Both the position numbers and the translations under genes were made by a program. Source: Marinibacterium anthonyi (lineage in GTDB: Bacteria; Pseudomonadota; Alphaproteobacteria; Rhodobacterales; Rhodobacteraceae). From it: a DNA stretch of 64,000 nt. Location of the stretch: NCBI GenBank assembly GCA_003217735.2, contig CP031592.1:39855-103854 (forward strand), written 5' to 3'. The notes beneath the pieces are model-generated. The model did no database searches. It saw nothing but the letters and a program-made list of their open reading frames with translations, and was not told the origin of the DNA. Below, piece after piece: positions 27,274 through 34,933 of the stretch. Position 1 is the first letter of the stretch. Each line of letters starts with the position of its first letter.

Positions 27274-27963
27274 ATGAAATTCATACACCTGCACATTCCG
27301 AAAACGGCCGGCACCTCGCTGCGCGAGAGCCTGGCGGCCGCCCATCCCGAGCTGGTGATCAAGGGGATCGTCGATGCCGTTCCCGACAGCGTCGGGCCCG
27401 AGGTCGACGTGGTGTCGGGGCACTTTTCCCACGATGACGCGATGCGCTTCGGCGACCAGGTGGTCACCGTCCTGCGCCACCCCGTCGACCGGTTCGTGTC
27501 GATCTACTACTTCTGGCGCGAACTGTACGAAAAGGACATCGAACGCACCCGCAAGACGACGGTCGCCCATTCGCTGTCGCTGCTGGATTTCGCCCGTGCC
27601 TTCGACGAACCGGAACTGTGTTCGGAACTTTACAACCGCATGGCCTGGCAGCTGCATTCCAGCTACCGCCTGCTGCGCCGCTTCGAACACCGCCGCGACC
27701 GGGCCCTGACCGACCAGATGCTTTTGGACGAGACGATGGCAAACCTGCGCAGCTTCGCGGTGGTCGGCTTCCAGGACCGCTACGGAGACTTCGTCGCGGC
27801 CCTGAACAACCGCTTCCACCTCGACATCGAGAACCGCAAGATCAACGTCACCCAGCGGCGCAGCTCGGTCGAGGACCTGTCCCATGCCGAGATGTCGGCG
27901 ATCCTGCCCTGGGTCGCGGTCGACATGGAAATCTACACCACCGCCCTGCGCGAATTCGGCTGA
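27274..27963 (+). CDS. Sulfotransferase family protein
   Basis: 229 residues starting MKFIHLHIPKTAGTSLRES. The PAPS 5' loop is HIPKTAGTS and the 3'-phosphate site is VTVLRHPVDRFVSIYYFW. This is the compact Sulfotransfer_2-like form and is close in style to the gene at 10183-11004. The ATG at 27274 starts at the conserved core; a longer frame from 27211 has no support. It is the last gene of the polysaccharide region before the conjugation module. Confidence 0.82.
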   Translation: MKFIHLHIPKTAGTSLRESLAAAHPELVIKGIVDAVPDSVGPEVDVVSGHFSHDDAMRFGDQVVTVLRHPVDRFVSIYYFWRELYEKDIERTRKTTVAHSLSLLDFARAFDEPELCSELYNRMAWQLHSSYRLLRRFEHRRDRALTDQMLLDETMANLRSFAVVGFQDRYGDFVAALNNRFHLDIENRKINVTQRRSSVEDLSHAEMSAILPWVAVDMEIYTTALREFG

Positions 27964-28082
27964 TCGGGGCAGAGGACCGCGGTTTCGGCCTCGACCCCTT
28001 GGACGGTCTCGCCCATGGCGCAGGATCCTCCTCGGTGCCAACGAACAGACGTTGGAAATCAGGGCCATTGAGAGACACACCT

Positions 28083-29318
28083 TTACCCCCTCGATCCTGA
28101 TGCTTGGCGTTTCCCCAGCCCGACAAGTCCCCCGACGAGATCGAGCCTGTCTTCCGTGTAGGCCCGGACCATCGCCTGAAGATACGCGCCTGGGTTTTGG
28201 ACGGGCCGCCATGTCCTTGTGGAATTGGCATCGAGGATGATCATGCAGAGGGTCGCGGTGTTCACACCCATCTCCAGGCGCGAGCAATCCCAGATGCATT
28301 GACCTATTCCGAGCTCCCTGGCTCTGGCATCTGCCGCATCCACGAAGTCCCGGACCTGCAAGCTCCGTCCCGGATCTCGCCTCCCGTCGAGATGCAGCTG
28401 CATGTCTTCGGAGCAGAGATGATAGAGCCGGGCGGGTGTCTGCAGGGCAAGGAAGGCTGCGTCTTTCTCTCCCTTTTCTTTACTGGCCTGGGGGTCTCGT
28501 CCGCCTCGATGCTCTGAACGCGGCGCTTGTTCGGAACCCTCGTGGCCTAACAGCTGATGATCTCGGTCGCGCTCCGGTACATCTTTCAGATCTTCCTTTG
28601 TATCTTGTGTATGGCCCCGCTCGTTTTCATGCGGTGGACCGCTCGTTTTCGTGCGTTCGTGGAGGGGCGCCCGGGCCGCCGCACACGCTTCAGCCGCTTC
28701 CTGCTCCAGCCTTTTCAGCACGGCCAGGGGAATACGCAGGAGCGCCGCCGCGCCTGGCCAGGTATCGTAGGCTTCTTTCAGCTCCACTGGAACTTCACTT
28801 TCCCTGCGTTCCAACTCCCGCAGCGCTTCCTTCAGCTGTCGCCTGTGCCTGCTAATCCTCCCCCGCAGCCGGGCATGTTCCCGCCGTTCGGCCTCGCGCG
28901 CATCCCGCAGGGCCACCAACTCCTCGACCCTTGCGATGGCGGCTGAGAAGTAGATCCCGCAGCCCGAGAACTGGGAGCGGGCCCCGTTGGCCCTGGTGCG
29001 GCGCTCGATCAGGCCCATACGCTCCAACTCGCGCTCGTGGGCGCGGATGCGGGCCGGGGTGACGCCACGCTTGCGGGCGATCTCCTGCTGGCTGGCGTAA
29101 CAGCAGGGTTCGGCGGTGCCGGACTTGAACGCCCGCGGGCGGGTCATGGCGATCATGATGCGCAGGGTCTGGAGCGCAGCATTGCCCAGCCTGAGGATGG
29201 GGGCCACGGCATCGATCAGGGCGATGAGGCCGTCGCGTTCCATGCCCGCGGGAAGGGTGGGATAGGGCGCCGACCCGGAGGTCAGGGGGTGCCTGGCAAT
29301 TGTGGTGATGTGGTTCAA
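28083..29318 (-). CDS. repC: Solitary RepC-like plasmid replication initiator
   Basis: 411 residues from a TTG at 29318 with a GAGGA site seven bases upstream; a longer GTG start at 29378 is possible. The N-terminal winged-helix region (LQTLRIMIAMTRPRAF, then CYASQQEIARKRGVTPARIRAHERELERMGLIERR) resembles RepC initiators. A charged, Gln/Glu-rich linker with a coiled coil follows (about 130-230). The C-terminal 90 residues, ending NPGAYLQAMVRAYTEDRLDLVGGL, match the RepC C-terminal domain. In RepC plasmids the origin usually lies within repC. No repA or repB stands beside it, as in so-called solitary repC replicons. Confidence 0.68.
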   Translation of the reverse strand: MNHITTIARHPLTSGSAPYPTLPAGMERDGLIALIDAVAPILRLGNAALQTLRIMIAMTRPRAFKSGTAEPCCYASQQEIARKRGVTPARIRAHERELERMGLIERRTRANGARSQFSGCGIYFSAAIARVEELVALRDAREAERREHARLRGRISRHRRQLKEALRELERRESEVPVELKEAYDTWPGAAALLRIPLAVLKRLEQEAAEACAAARAPLHERTKTSGPPHENERGHTQDTKEDLKDVPERDRDHQLLGHEGSEQAPRSEHRGGRDPQASKEKGEKDAAFLALQTPARLYHLCSEDMQLHLDGRRDPGRSLQVRDFVDAADARARELGIGQCIWDCSRLEMGVNTATLCMIILDANSTRTWRPVQNPGAYLQAMVRAYTEDRLDLVGGLVGLGKRQASGSRG

Positions 29319-29392
29319 GGTCTGTCCTCGTCCGTTGACCCGCGAGGCGGCTGTCGGACAAGACTTTTCCCGTCGCACGAGTGCGTTACAGG

Positions 29393-29507
29393 TTGCCCGT
29401 GATGCGGGGAGACAGTAGGATCAGGATGCTTTTTGTGGGATTGCCGTCCCTAACCTGTTCCAAGTGCCCCCCGTGATGGTTGCCGCCGTCGCGGGGGTTT
29501 TCGTTTG
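29393..29507 (+). ncRNA. Candidate antisense RNA (ctRNA) opposite the repC leader
   Basis: On the plus strand, a TTGCCC box (29393) and a TAGGAT box (29416) lie 17 bases apart. About 70 bases further is a strong intrinsic terminator, CCCCCGTGA ... TCGCGGGGG followed by TTTTCGTTT. The predicted RNA of about 80 bases is antisense to the repC leader. RepABC plasmids carry such a ctRNA before repC, where it represses RepC synthesis. This is a structural prediction; expression is not shown. Confidence 0.55.
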
Positions 29508-29582
29508 GGGTGGGGGAAGATCTCCGTTGGATACAGAGGGTGAGCCGGGAACGTGACTGGACGGCCCCCGGCAAGCGGCGTG

Positions 29583-30266
29583 TCAGTAGTTCACCTGCTC
29601 GAAGCCATAAGTTCCGCCGTGATCACGCCAGTCGACGAAGACGGCGCGTGATACCACCTGGGGGCAGTCCTGTCCGAAGAGCTCATCGCCGACATAAGCG
29701 TCTGGAAGCAGGGTGGGATCGCCGGAGCTCCAGTAAAAGTCGCCCTGCTGCCGGTAGCGTCCAACACGGATCCGGACGGACCGGAGGCAATCCGCATTGT
29801 CCCCGGAGACCTTCCGTTTCTGACGAAGTTCTTCGACGCTGAACACGCGGATCGAGCGGACAAAATCAAAGGCCGGATCTGAGATGTCGATATCAGCGGA
29901 GCCGCCCGGTCTGGAATAGTCGGCCATCTCGTGGACCTGCACGGTGAGGGGAGCAGCCCCGGCCGACGGGGAAAGGGCGGCACCGTCTGCGACCCGGCGC
30001 AGCCGCGCCAAGGGCCCCTCCGGAGCCTCGTCTCGATACGCGACTCCCATCGGACAGCGCCAGATCTGCAACGGCGGCTCGATCGGCCAGGGGGTGATGC
30101 GGCGCATGAACTCGGCGCGGGCCGCGGCGCAGGGCGCCGAGGGTGGCCAGCCGCCTGCAAGGCAGAGCAGGATCGCGCAATCGATCGGGTAGGCCGTTGC
30201 CGGGCGCGGCGCGGATGCCAGTCCGACGGCCAGACCCACGGCGGCGGCTGCCAGAAAATGCTTCAT
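29583..30266 (-). CDS. Exported Cys-containing protein of the conjugation module
   Basis: 227 residues. A signal peptide (MKHFLAAAAVGLAVGLASAPRPATA) is followed by a mature protein with several Cys (DCAILLCLAGG, CAAARAEF, RCPMG, DNADCLRS, GQDCPQ), suggesting disulfides in the periplasm. No catalytic motif or named family was recognised. It lies downstream of another small exported protein on the same strand and divergent from the virB operon, so a role in the conjugation envelope or in entry control is possible but unproven. Confidence 0.6.
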   Translation of the reverse strand: MKHFLAAAAVGLAVGLASAPRPATAYPIDCAILLCLAGGWPPSAPCAAARAEFMRRITPWPIEPPLQIWRCPMGVAYRDEAPEGPLARLRRVADGAALSPSAGAAPLTVQVHEMADYSRPGGSADIDISDPAFDFVRSIRVFSVEELRQKRKVSGDNADCLRSVRIRVGRYRQQGDFYWSSGDPTLLPDAYVGDELFGQDCPQVVSRAVFVDWRDHGGTYGFEQVNY

Positions 30267-30307
30267 CTCAGTCTCCTATTTCATCAGGAAGGGCGCTCAT
30301 CGCGCGC

Positions 30308-30628
30308 TCAATCCGCGCCAAAGAGCCGTTCATAGCTCTCGAGAGCAGCATCCAGCTCGGTGCGCACGGTCGTCTGCGCCCGATCCAGGCAGATCAGGTA
30401 TTTCTGGGCCGCGTCGAAGTAGGCGGCGTAATCGCTGCGCAGCTCCGCCCGGTAGGTCGCGGCGACACCCTCGGGCAAGTCTGCATAAGGCGCCGCGGGC
30501 GGGAGGCAATCAAACGCCGTCACCTGGGCGGAAGCCGGGGGCCCGACCAGGCCAACCAGGGTCAGGGCGGCCATCGCTGTCGCAATTCCCGTGCCGGCGG
30601 CGGCTGGAGCAGAGCCTGAACAGTACAA
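30308..30628 (-). CDS. Small exported protein of the conjugation module
   Basis: 106 residues with a hydrophobic N-terminal segment ending near PPASAQ, then a short helical mature part with two Cys (FDCLPPAAPYADL and KYLICLDRAQ). The start is uncertain: the furthest upstream codon is TTG, and an internal ATG before AALTLVGLVG would give a signal peptide with no basic residue. It lies 41 bases upstream of the next exported protein on the same strand. Function unknown. Confidence 0.5.
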   Translation of the reverse strand: MYCSGSAPAAAGTGIATAMAALTLVGLVGPPASAQVTAFDCLPPAAPYADLPEGVAATYRAELRSDYAAYFDAAQKYLICLDRAQTTVRTELDAALESYERLFGAD

Positions 30629-30788
30629 AGCATGCCTCTTCGGTGAATCATCCTACCTTCAAGGTTTATATCGATAGCGTTTGAAAAATATCTATTGCAA
30701 CACTTAATGTTTCAGGATACTCAAAACTGGTGTAGGCGTTCCTCCGGACACTGTCCCTGACAGCACACTCCCGGGAGATCGCCAGACG
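30629..30788. promoter_or_regulatory. Divergent promoter region for the virB operon
   Basis: 160 bp of markedly AT-rich DNA between divergent genes. On the plus strand TTGAAA near 30685 and TTGCAA near 30703 are possible -35 boxes, with TTAATG and GATACT as possible -10 boxes. It is the only AT-rich gap before the virB run, so it likely holds the operon promoter. No operator palindrome was recognised. Confidence 0.45.
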
Positions 30789-31118
30789 ATGAGAGAAGTA
30801 TCACCAGTGATTTCACTAGCTGGAGTGCGGGAGGCCCTGGCCAGTGGAGGGACAGTCGAGGTCGAGTGCGTGGAAGCGCCGTTTCGCCAGACCAACTCGT
30901 ATCGTGGCGCGTGGAAGTTCTACGTGGTCGCCGAGGTGGAGGGCGTCGAGCACCGGCTGCTGTTCGTCCATGGACGGGACATCAAGGCGCGGATCATCCG
31001 GACAGCCACAGGGCTGATCTCGTTCGGCATCGAGCTGGGCGTGTCCCCGATCTGCATCCCGCTCTTCGCTGGGGAACGGGCGAAGTGGACGACATATGCG
31101 GGAGATCCCCAGAACTAA
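30789..31118 (+). CDS. Hypothetical first gene of the virB operon
   Basis: 109 residues (MREVSPVISLAGVREALASGG). It has no signal peptide and no membrane segment. The middle section VEHRLLFVHGRDIKARIIRT is beta-rich and mixed in charge. No family was recognised. Its 3' end overlaps the virB1 start by 23 bases, which places it in the conjugation operon. It may be a small regulator or accessory protein. Confidence 0.55.
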   Translation: MREVSPVISLAGVREALASGGTVEVECVEAPFRQTNSYRGAWKFYVVAEVEGVEHRLLFVHGRDIKARIIRTATGLISFGIELGVSPICIPLFAGERAKWTTYAGDPQN

Positions 31119-31749
31119 GCGTGCAACAGCAGCGGCGCTCCTGATCATCGGCGCCGGGTCAGCCTCGGCAGAGGTCATCGACCTCGGTGCACCCGACCAG
31201 GCCGGACATGTCACGATGTCAGTGCTGGATTTTGGGAAGCCGAGGGCCCTGCCGGAACCAGCAGACATGACGATTGCGCGGGCGCCCGGCGCAACGCCCC
31301 CCTCTTCAATCCGTGGATCCCGCGAGATTGAAGCCCTGATCGTTGCCGTCGCGCAGAGCTATGCCGGACATCCTGGTCTGCGCCAAGCCGGATTGTCGCC
31401 GCTCGAGTGGGTAGCGGTCTTCCGATCCAACATCGCCATCGAAAGCGGGTTTCGCCCATCAGCGCGCTCGCAGGCTGGCGCCATCGGTCTCGGACAGCTG
31501 ATGCCGGAGACCGCGCGGGATCTCGGTGTCGATCCGCACGACCCGCGCGAGAACCTGCACGGGTCAGCCCGCTACCTGCTGGCGCAACTCCAGGATTTCG
31601 GAGCGATCGACCTCGCGCTGGCCGCCTACAACGCCGGCCCGGATGCGGTACGCCAGTACGGCGGCATTCCCCCCTTCGAAGAGACCCGCGGCCATGTCCG
31701 CAAGGTGCTCTCGCTCACCCATGCAACCCTTGGACAGGAAGCAACATAA
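31096..31749 (+). CDS. virB1: Lytic transglycosylase (VirB1-like)
   Basis: 217 residues with a signal peptide (about residues 1-25, ending SASA). The catalytic SLT domain runs from about 85 to 200: IAIESGFRPSARS, where the catalytic Glu follows the SNIAIE strand, then AIGLGQLMPETARDLGV and LALAAYNAGPDAV. It cuts peptidoglycan to let the conjugation channel through. It is the first of two SLT-domain proteins in this operon; the second is a VirB5 chimera at 34923-36041. Confidence 0.85.
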   Translation: MREIPRTKRATAAALLIIGAGSASAEVIDLGAPDQAGHVTMSVLDFGKPRALPEPADMTIARAPGATPPSSIRGSREIEALIVAVAQSYAGHPGLRQAGLSPLEWVAVFRSNIAIESGFRPSARSQAGAIGLGQLMPETARDLGVDPHDPRENLHGSARYLLAQLQDFGAIDLALAAYNAGPDAVRQYGGIPPFEETRGHVRKVLSLTHATLGQEAT

Positions 31750-31753
31750 AATC

Positions 31754-32071
31754 ATGCCTAACAGATTTATCTTCCGGCGCGCCGGAGCCCCTGATTGGAA
31801 GGCTATATTCCTCTTTCTGCCCATCTTCCTTTGCGTGGCGGAGCCGGCCCTGGCCCAGAACCTCGACCCGCTCGAAACCATGCTCGAGACCCTTGTCGAC
31901 GCTCTCACCGGTCCCATCGGCCGCCTCATCGGGATCCTCGCCATCGTGGCCGCCGGCTACATGATGTTCACGGGCCGTCTCAACTGGCCGATCTTCCTGA
32001 TGATCTTCTTCGGCGTCGTGCTGGTCTTCTCGGCCGCAACCATCGTCGACGGCTTCGCCACGGACACCTGA
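31754..32071 (+). CDS. virB2: VirB2 pilin
   Basis: 105 residues from ATG 31754, with a long signal peptide ending AEPALAQ and two hydrophobic segments (about 58-75 and 80-97) separated by a short GRLNWP turn. This is the layout of the T4SS major pilin. It follows virB1 by four bases and precedes virB3 by 54 bases. Confidence 0.85.
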   Translation: MPNRFIFRRAGAPDWKAIFLFLPIFLCVAEPALAQNLDPLETMLETLVDALTGPIGRLIGILAIVAAGYMMFTGRLNWPIFLMIFFGVVLVFSAATIVDGFATDT

Positions 32072-32125
32072 TCTCCGGTTTCGGGCTCGCGGGGTCCAAG
32101 ACCGCGAGCCCAAGGGAGGACCTTC

Positions 32126-32401
32126 TTGCAGGACACACCGCTCTTTCTCGGCCTGACCCGGCCGCCGAAGATCTTCGGCCTGCCGATCGGGTATTTCCTG
32201 GGCCTGGCCCTGGGCTCGGTCATCCCCTTCATCGGACTGGATGACTGGCGCTTCCTGCTGATCGGGATCCTTGGCTACCCGCCGCTCTGGCTGGTGGCCG
32301 ACCGGAATCCGCATCTCTTCGAGATCATCGCGGTTGTCTTCACCGCCACGCCGCGCACCCGGACCCATCACCTGCATGGAGGCGACCGCCATATTCCGTA
32401 G
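32126..32401 (+). CDS. virB3: VirB3-like membrane protein
   Basis: 91 residues from a TTG start supported by GGGAGGA six bases upstream. The sequence DTPLFLGLTRPPKIFGLPIGYFL is the VirB3/TrbD N-terminal signature, followed by two membrane segments. VirB3 is an inner-membrane partner of VirB4 needed for pilus assembly. Its end overlaps the virB4 start by 26 bases. Confidence 0.85.
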   Translation: MQDTPLFLGLTRPPKIFGLPIGYFLGLALGSVIPFIGLDDWRFLLIGILGYPPLWLVADRNPHLFEIIAVVFTATPRTRTHHLHGGDRHIP

Positions 32402-34757
32402 TCGCGCCCCCGCCGTCGTCGAGGACAACGCCCTCTTGCGGTCGATCCTGCCCGCGAGCCTCTTTGCCGAGGAACCCACCGCACGTCACCTGCCCTGGCT
32501 CTCAGGCCGGGGCGACAACCTGATCCTCACGCGGCAAGGGGATCTCCTGGCCTCGGCGGTGATCGGCGGGATCGACAGTTTCACCTCCGATGATGCGGAG
32601 ATCGCGGCTCTGACCGGAGGACTTGCCCGCCTGGTTGGTCAACTCGGTGAGCGGTTCGGCTATTGCGTGAACGAGATCACCATTCCCGCCACCGCGGATC
32701 TGAAACCAATTGGAGAGAACGGCTTTGCCGCCGAGATCGACCGGCGCTGGCAGGCCGAGATCGGTCAGCGCAGCCTCAAGCGCCGGGTCATGCTCCTGAC
32801 TTTGGCCATGCGCCCCGGCCTTGCCCAGAGGGTCGGCTTCACCCGCACGCTGCGGACCGCCTTCGAGGCCGAACTCGCGGACCGGACCGAGCGGATCACG
32901 GAGGCCATGCGCCTCATCGCGGCGATGTATCAGCCCGTGGGGTATCAAAGGCTGACCCTCTCGGGGGGCGATTGGCTCGGCTATCTGGGCGCGATCCTCG
33001 GGCAGGAGGCTCAAAAGGTTCATGTCGGCCCGGGCCAGTTCCTCGCCGCCTCCATGACCAACGCGGACATGACCTTCCACGGCAAGCGCTTCCGGATCGA
33101 CAATGGCATGGCCCCCCGCTTCGGGACGCTCTTCGGGGTCAAGGGCTACGCGCCGAAGACCTGGCCCACCATGCTGGACAGCCTCGAGCTGCCATATGAC
33201 ATCACGATCACCAACAGCTTCACCCCGGTCCGAAACAACGAGGTCGAGGAGCGGATCAAGCGGACCGCCCGTCAGATGCGCGCCTCCGAAGACGCGGCCC
33301 AGTCGCTCCAGGCGGAACTCTACGAGGCTGCCGATAATGTGGCCTCGGGCCGGCAGGTCTTCGGCAAGCATCATCTGACAATCATGGTGACGGCCGGGAC
33401 CGAGCGCGATCTCGAGGAGGCGGCGGCCGAGGTCTGGCGGGCCGGCCAGGCCTGTGGGGCCACGCTGGTGCGGGAAAGCTTTGCCGCCAGATCGGCGTAT
33501 TTCTCGCAGGCGCCGGGCAACTGGACCTACCGCGTCCGGACCGGGCTCATCAGTGCGGACAACTTCGCCGAGCTGGCCGCCTTCCACGCGGTGAGCCGCG
33601 GACGAGACAGGTCGGAAAGCCCCTGGGGCGAGACGATCACCGCCCTGCCGACGGTGTCTTCCGGCCTCTACCGGTTCAATTTTCACGAGAAGGGCAGCCG
33701 GTCGGCCGAGCCGAGTGCGGGCCACACGCTGGTGCTCGGTCGCACCAATTCCGGCAAGACACTCGGAACGGCCTTTCTTGTTGCCCAGGCGCGCCGGGTC
33801 GGTGCCCGCATTATGGCGTTCGACAAGGACCGCGGCTTCGAGATGGCCGTGCGGGCCCTTGGCGGCAGCTACAGCGCCATCCGGGTCGGCCAGCCGACCG
33901 GCTTCAACCCGTTTCTCACCGAGACCGACGACCGCGGTGCCGCCTGGCTCATGGACTGGGTCGCCGACCTGCTCGCGCGTCACCGTCCGCTCGATCCCCT
34001 GCAGAGCGTGGCGCTTGGCGATGCCGTCCGGCGCATCGTCGCGGCCGAGCCCGGGCTGCGCAGCTTCTCGGGTCTCGCTTCCGCCGTGAACCAGACCGAC
34101 GATGACGGGGATCTGGTCGCGCGGGTTCGGGAATGGACGGCCGATGGTCGTTACGGCTGGCTCTTCGACCGCGAGGCCAGCGAGGGCATTCGCATCGGAG
34201 AGGATGTGCTCGGCATCGACATGACCGAGATCCTTGATCTCGGAACCGAGCGTACGGCGCTCCTCGCCTACCTTTTCCGCCGCATCGAGCGGATCATCGA
34301 GGACCGGCGCCCGACCATCATCGTCATCGACGAAGCCTGGCAGATGCTGAACGACGACATGTTCGTCCGCCGCCTGCACGACTGGCTTGTCACCATGCGC
34401 AAGAAGAACTGCGTGGTGATGATGCTGACCCAGACGCCCGAGCACCTCGCGACGTCCAGCGTCGGCAGCATCATCGCCGAAAGCGTGCGCACCCAGATCC
34501 TCTATCCGAACCCCGCCGCCCATCCCGAGGATTACCGCATCCTGCGCCTCAACGACCGGGAAGGCGCATTCGTCTGCTCGGGCACCGGCGGCCTGCGCCT
34601 CGCGCTGATCCGGTCGGGCGGCGACAGTCTCTTCGTCGATCTCGATCTCTCCGGCCTGGGGACCCTGCTGACCGTCCTCGGCGGCGGACGCACCGGTGAG
34701 GAGCGTGCCCCGCGCGACTGGCGCCAGCACCCTGACTTCTGGAAGGACATGGCATGA
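32376..34757 (+). CDS. virB4: VirB4 ATPase
   Basis: 793 residues starting MEATAIFRSRAPAV. Walker A is LGRTNSGKT (about residues 451-459) and Walker B is IIVIDEAW (about 647). The conserved MRKKNCVVMMLTQTPE segment follows. Length and layout are those of the full-size VirB4/TrbE ATPase that energises T4SS assembly and transport at the inner membrane. The start was set where the sequence leaves the virB3 overlap; a longer frame upstream shadows virB3. It overlaps the next small gene by four bases (ATGA). Confidence 0.92.
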   Translation: MEATAIFRSRAPAVVEDNALLRSILPASLFAEEPTARHLPWLSGRGDNLILTRQGDLLASAVIGGIDSFTSDDAEIAALTGGLARLVGQLGERFGYCVNEITIPATADLKPIGENGFAAEIDRRWQAEIGQRSLKRRVMLLTLAMRPGLAQRVGFTRTLRTAFEAELADRTERITEAMRLIAAMYQPVGYQRLTLSGGDWLGYLGAILGQEAQKVHVGPGQFLAASMTNADMTFHGKRFRIDNGMAPRFGTLFGVKGYAPKTWPTMLDSLELPYDITITNSFTPVRNNEVEERIKRTARQMRASEDAAQSLQAELYEAADNVASGRQVFGKHHLTIMVTAGTERDLEEAAAEVWRAGQACGATLVRESFAARSAYFSQAPGNWTYRVRTGLISADNFAELAAFHAVSRGRDRSESPWGETITALPTVSSGLYRFNFHEKGSRSAEPSAGHTLVLGRTNSGKTLGTAFLVAQARRVGARIMAFDKDRGFEMAVRALGGSYSAIRVGQPTGFNPFLTETDDRGAAWLMDWVADLLARHRPLDPLQSVALGDAVRRIVAAEPGLRSFSGLASAVNQTDDDGDLVARVREWTADGRYGWLFDREASEGIRIGEDVLGIDMTEILDLGTERTALLAYLFRRIERIIEDRRPTIIVIDEAWQMLNDDMFVRRLHDWLVTMRKKNCVVMMLTQTPEHLATSSVGSIIAESVRTQILYPNPAAHPEDYRILRLNDREGAFVCSGTGGLRLALIRSGGDSLFVDLDLSGLGTLLTVLGGGRTGEERAPRDWRQHPDFWKDMA

Positions 34758-34933
34758 CCCGCATCCTCCTGCTGAGCGCGATCCTCTTCGCCCTCTCCAA
34801 TTGCACCGGTGTGCCCACCGGGCGGAAATCCCCCTGTGCAGGCCAGGGGATCGCCGATGGCAGCTACGTCGCCCCGGGGAACGGTGCCGTGGTAAGCCGG
34901 AACACCACGGACTGCGCTTTCCATGGCTTCTGA
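34754..34933 (+). CDS. VirB7-like small lipoprotein
   Basis: 59 residues: a signal peptide MTRILLLSAILFALSNC with the lipobox ending in Cys 17, then a short mature part with two more Cys (SPCAGQ and TTDCAFHGF). VirB7 is a small outer-membrane lipoprotein that stabilises VirB9, often through disulfides. The position between virB4 and the virB5 genes and the four-base overlap (ATGA) with virB4 support a real gene. Assignment as VirB7 is by size and lipobox only. Confidence 0.7.
   Translation: MTRILLLSAILFALSNCTGVPTGRKSPCAGQGIADGSYVAPGNGAVVSRNTTDCAFHGF

Noticed and set aside
23750..27277. Very long (1175-codon) plus-strand frame across two glycosyltransferases
   Set aside because: High GC keeps the antisense frame open. 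The translation has no domain motifs, whereas both minus-strand genes have clear ones.
27964..28082. CCAACG...CGTTGG inverted repeat as an attachment site for the conjugation module
   Set aside because: The six-base arms are too short to judge, and no matching copy was found near 59400-59761.
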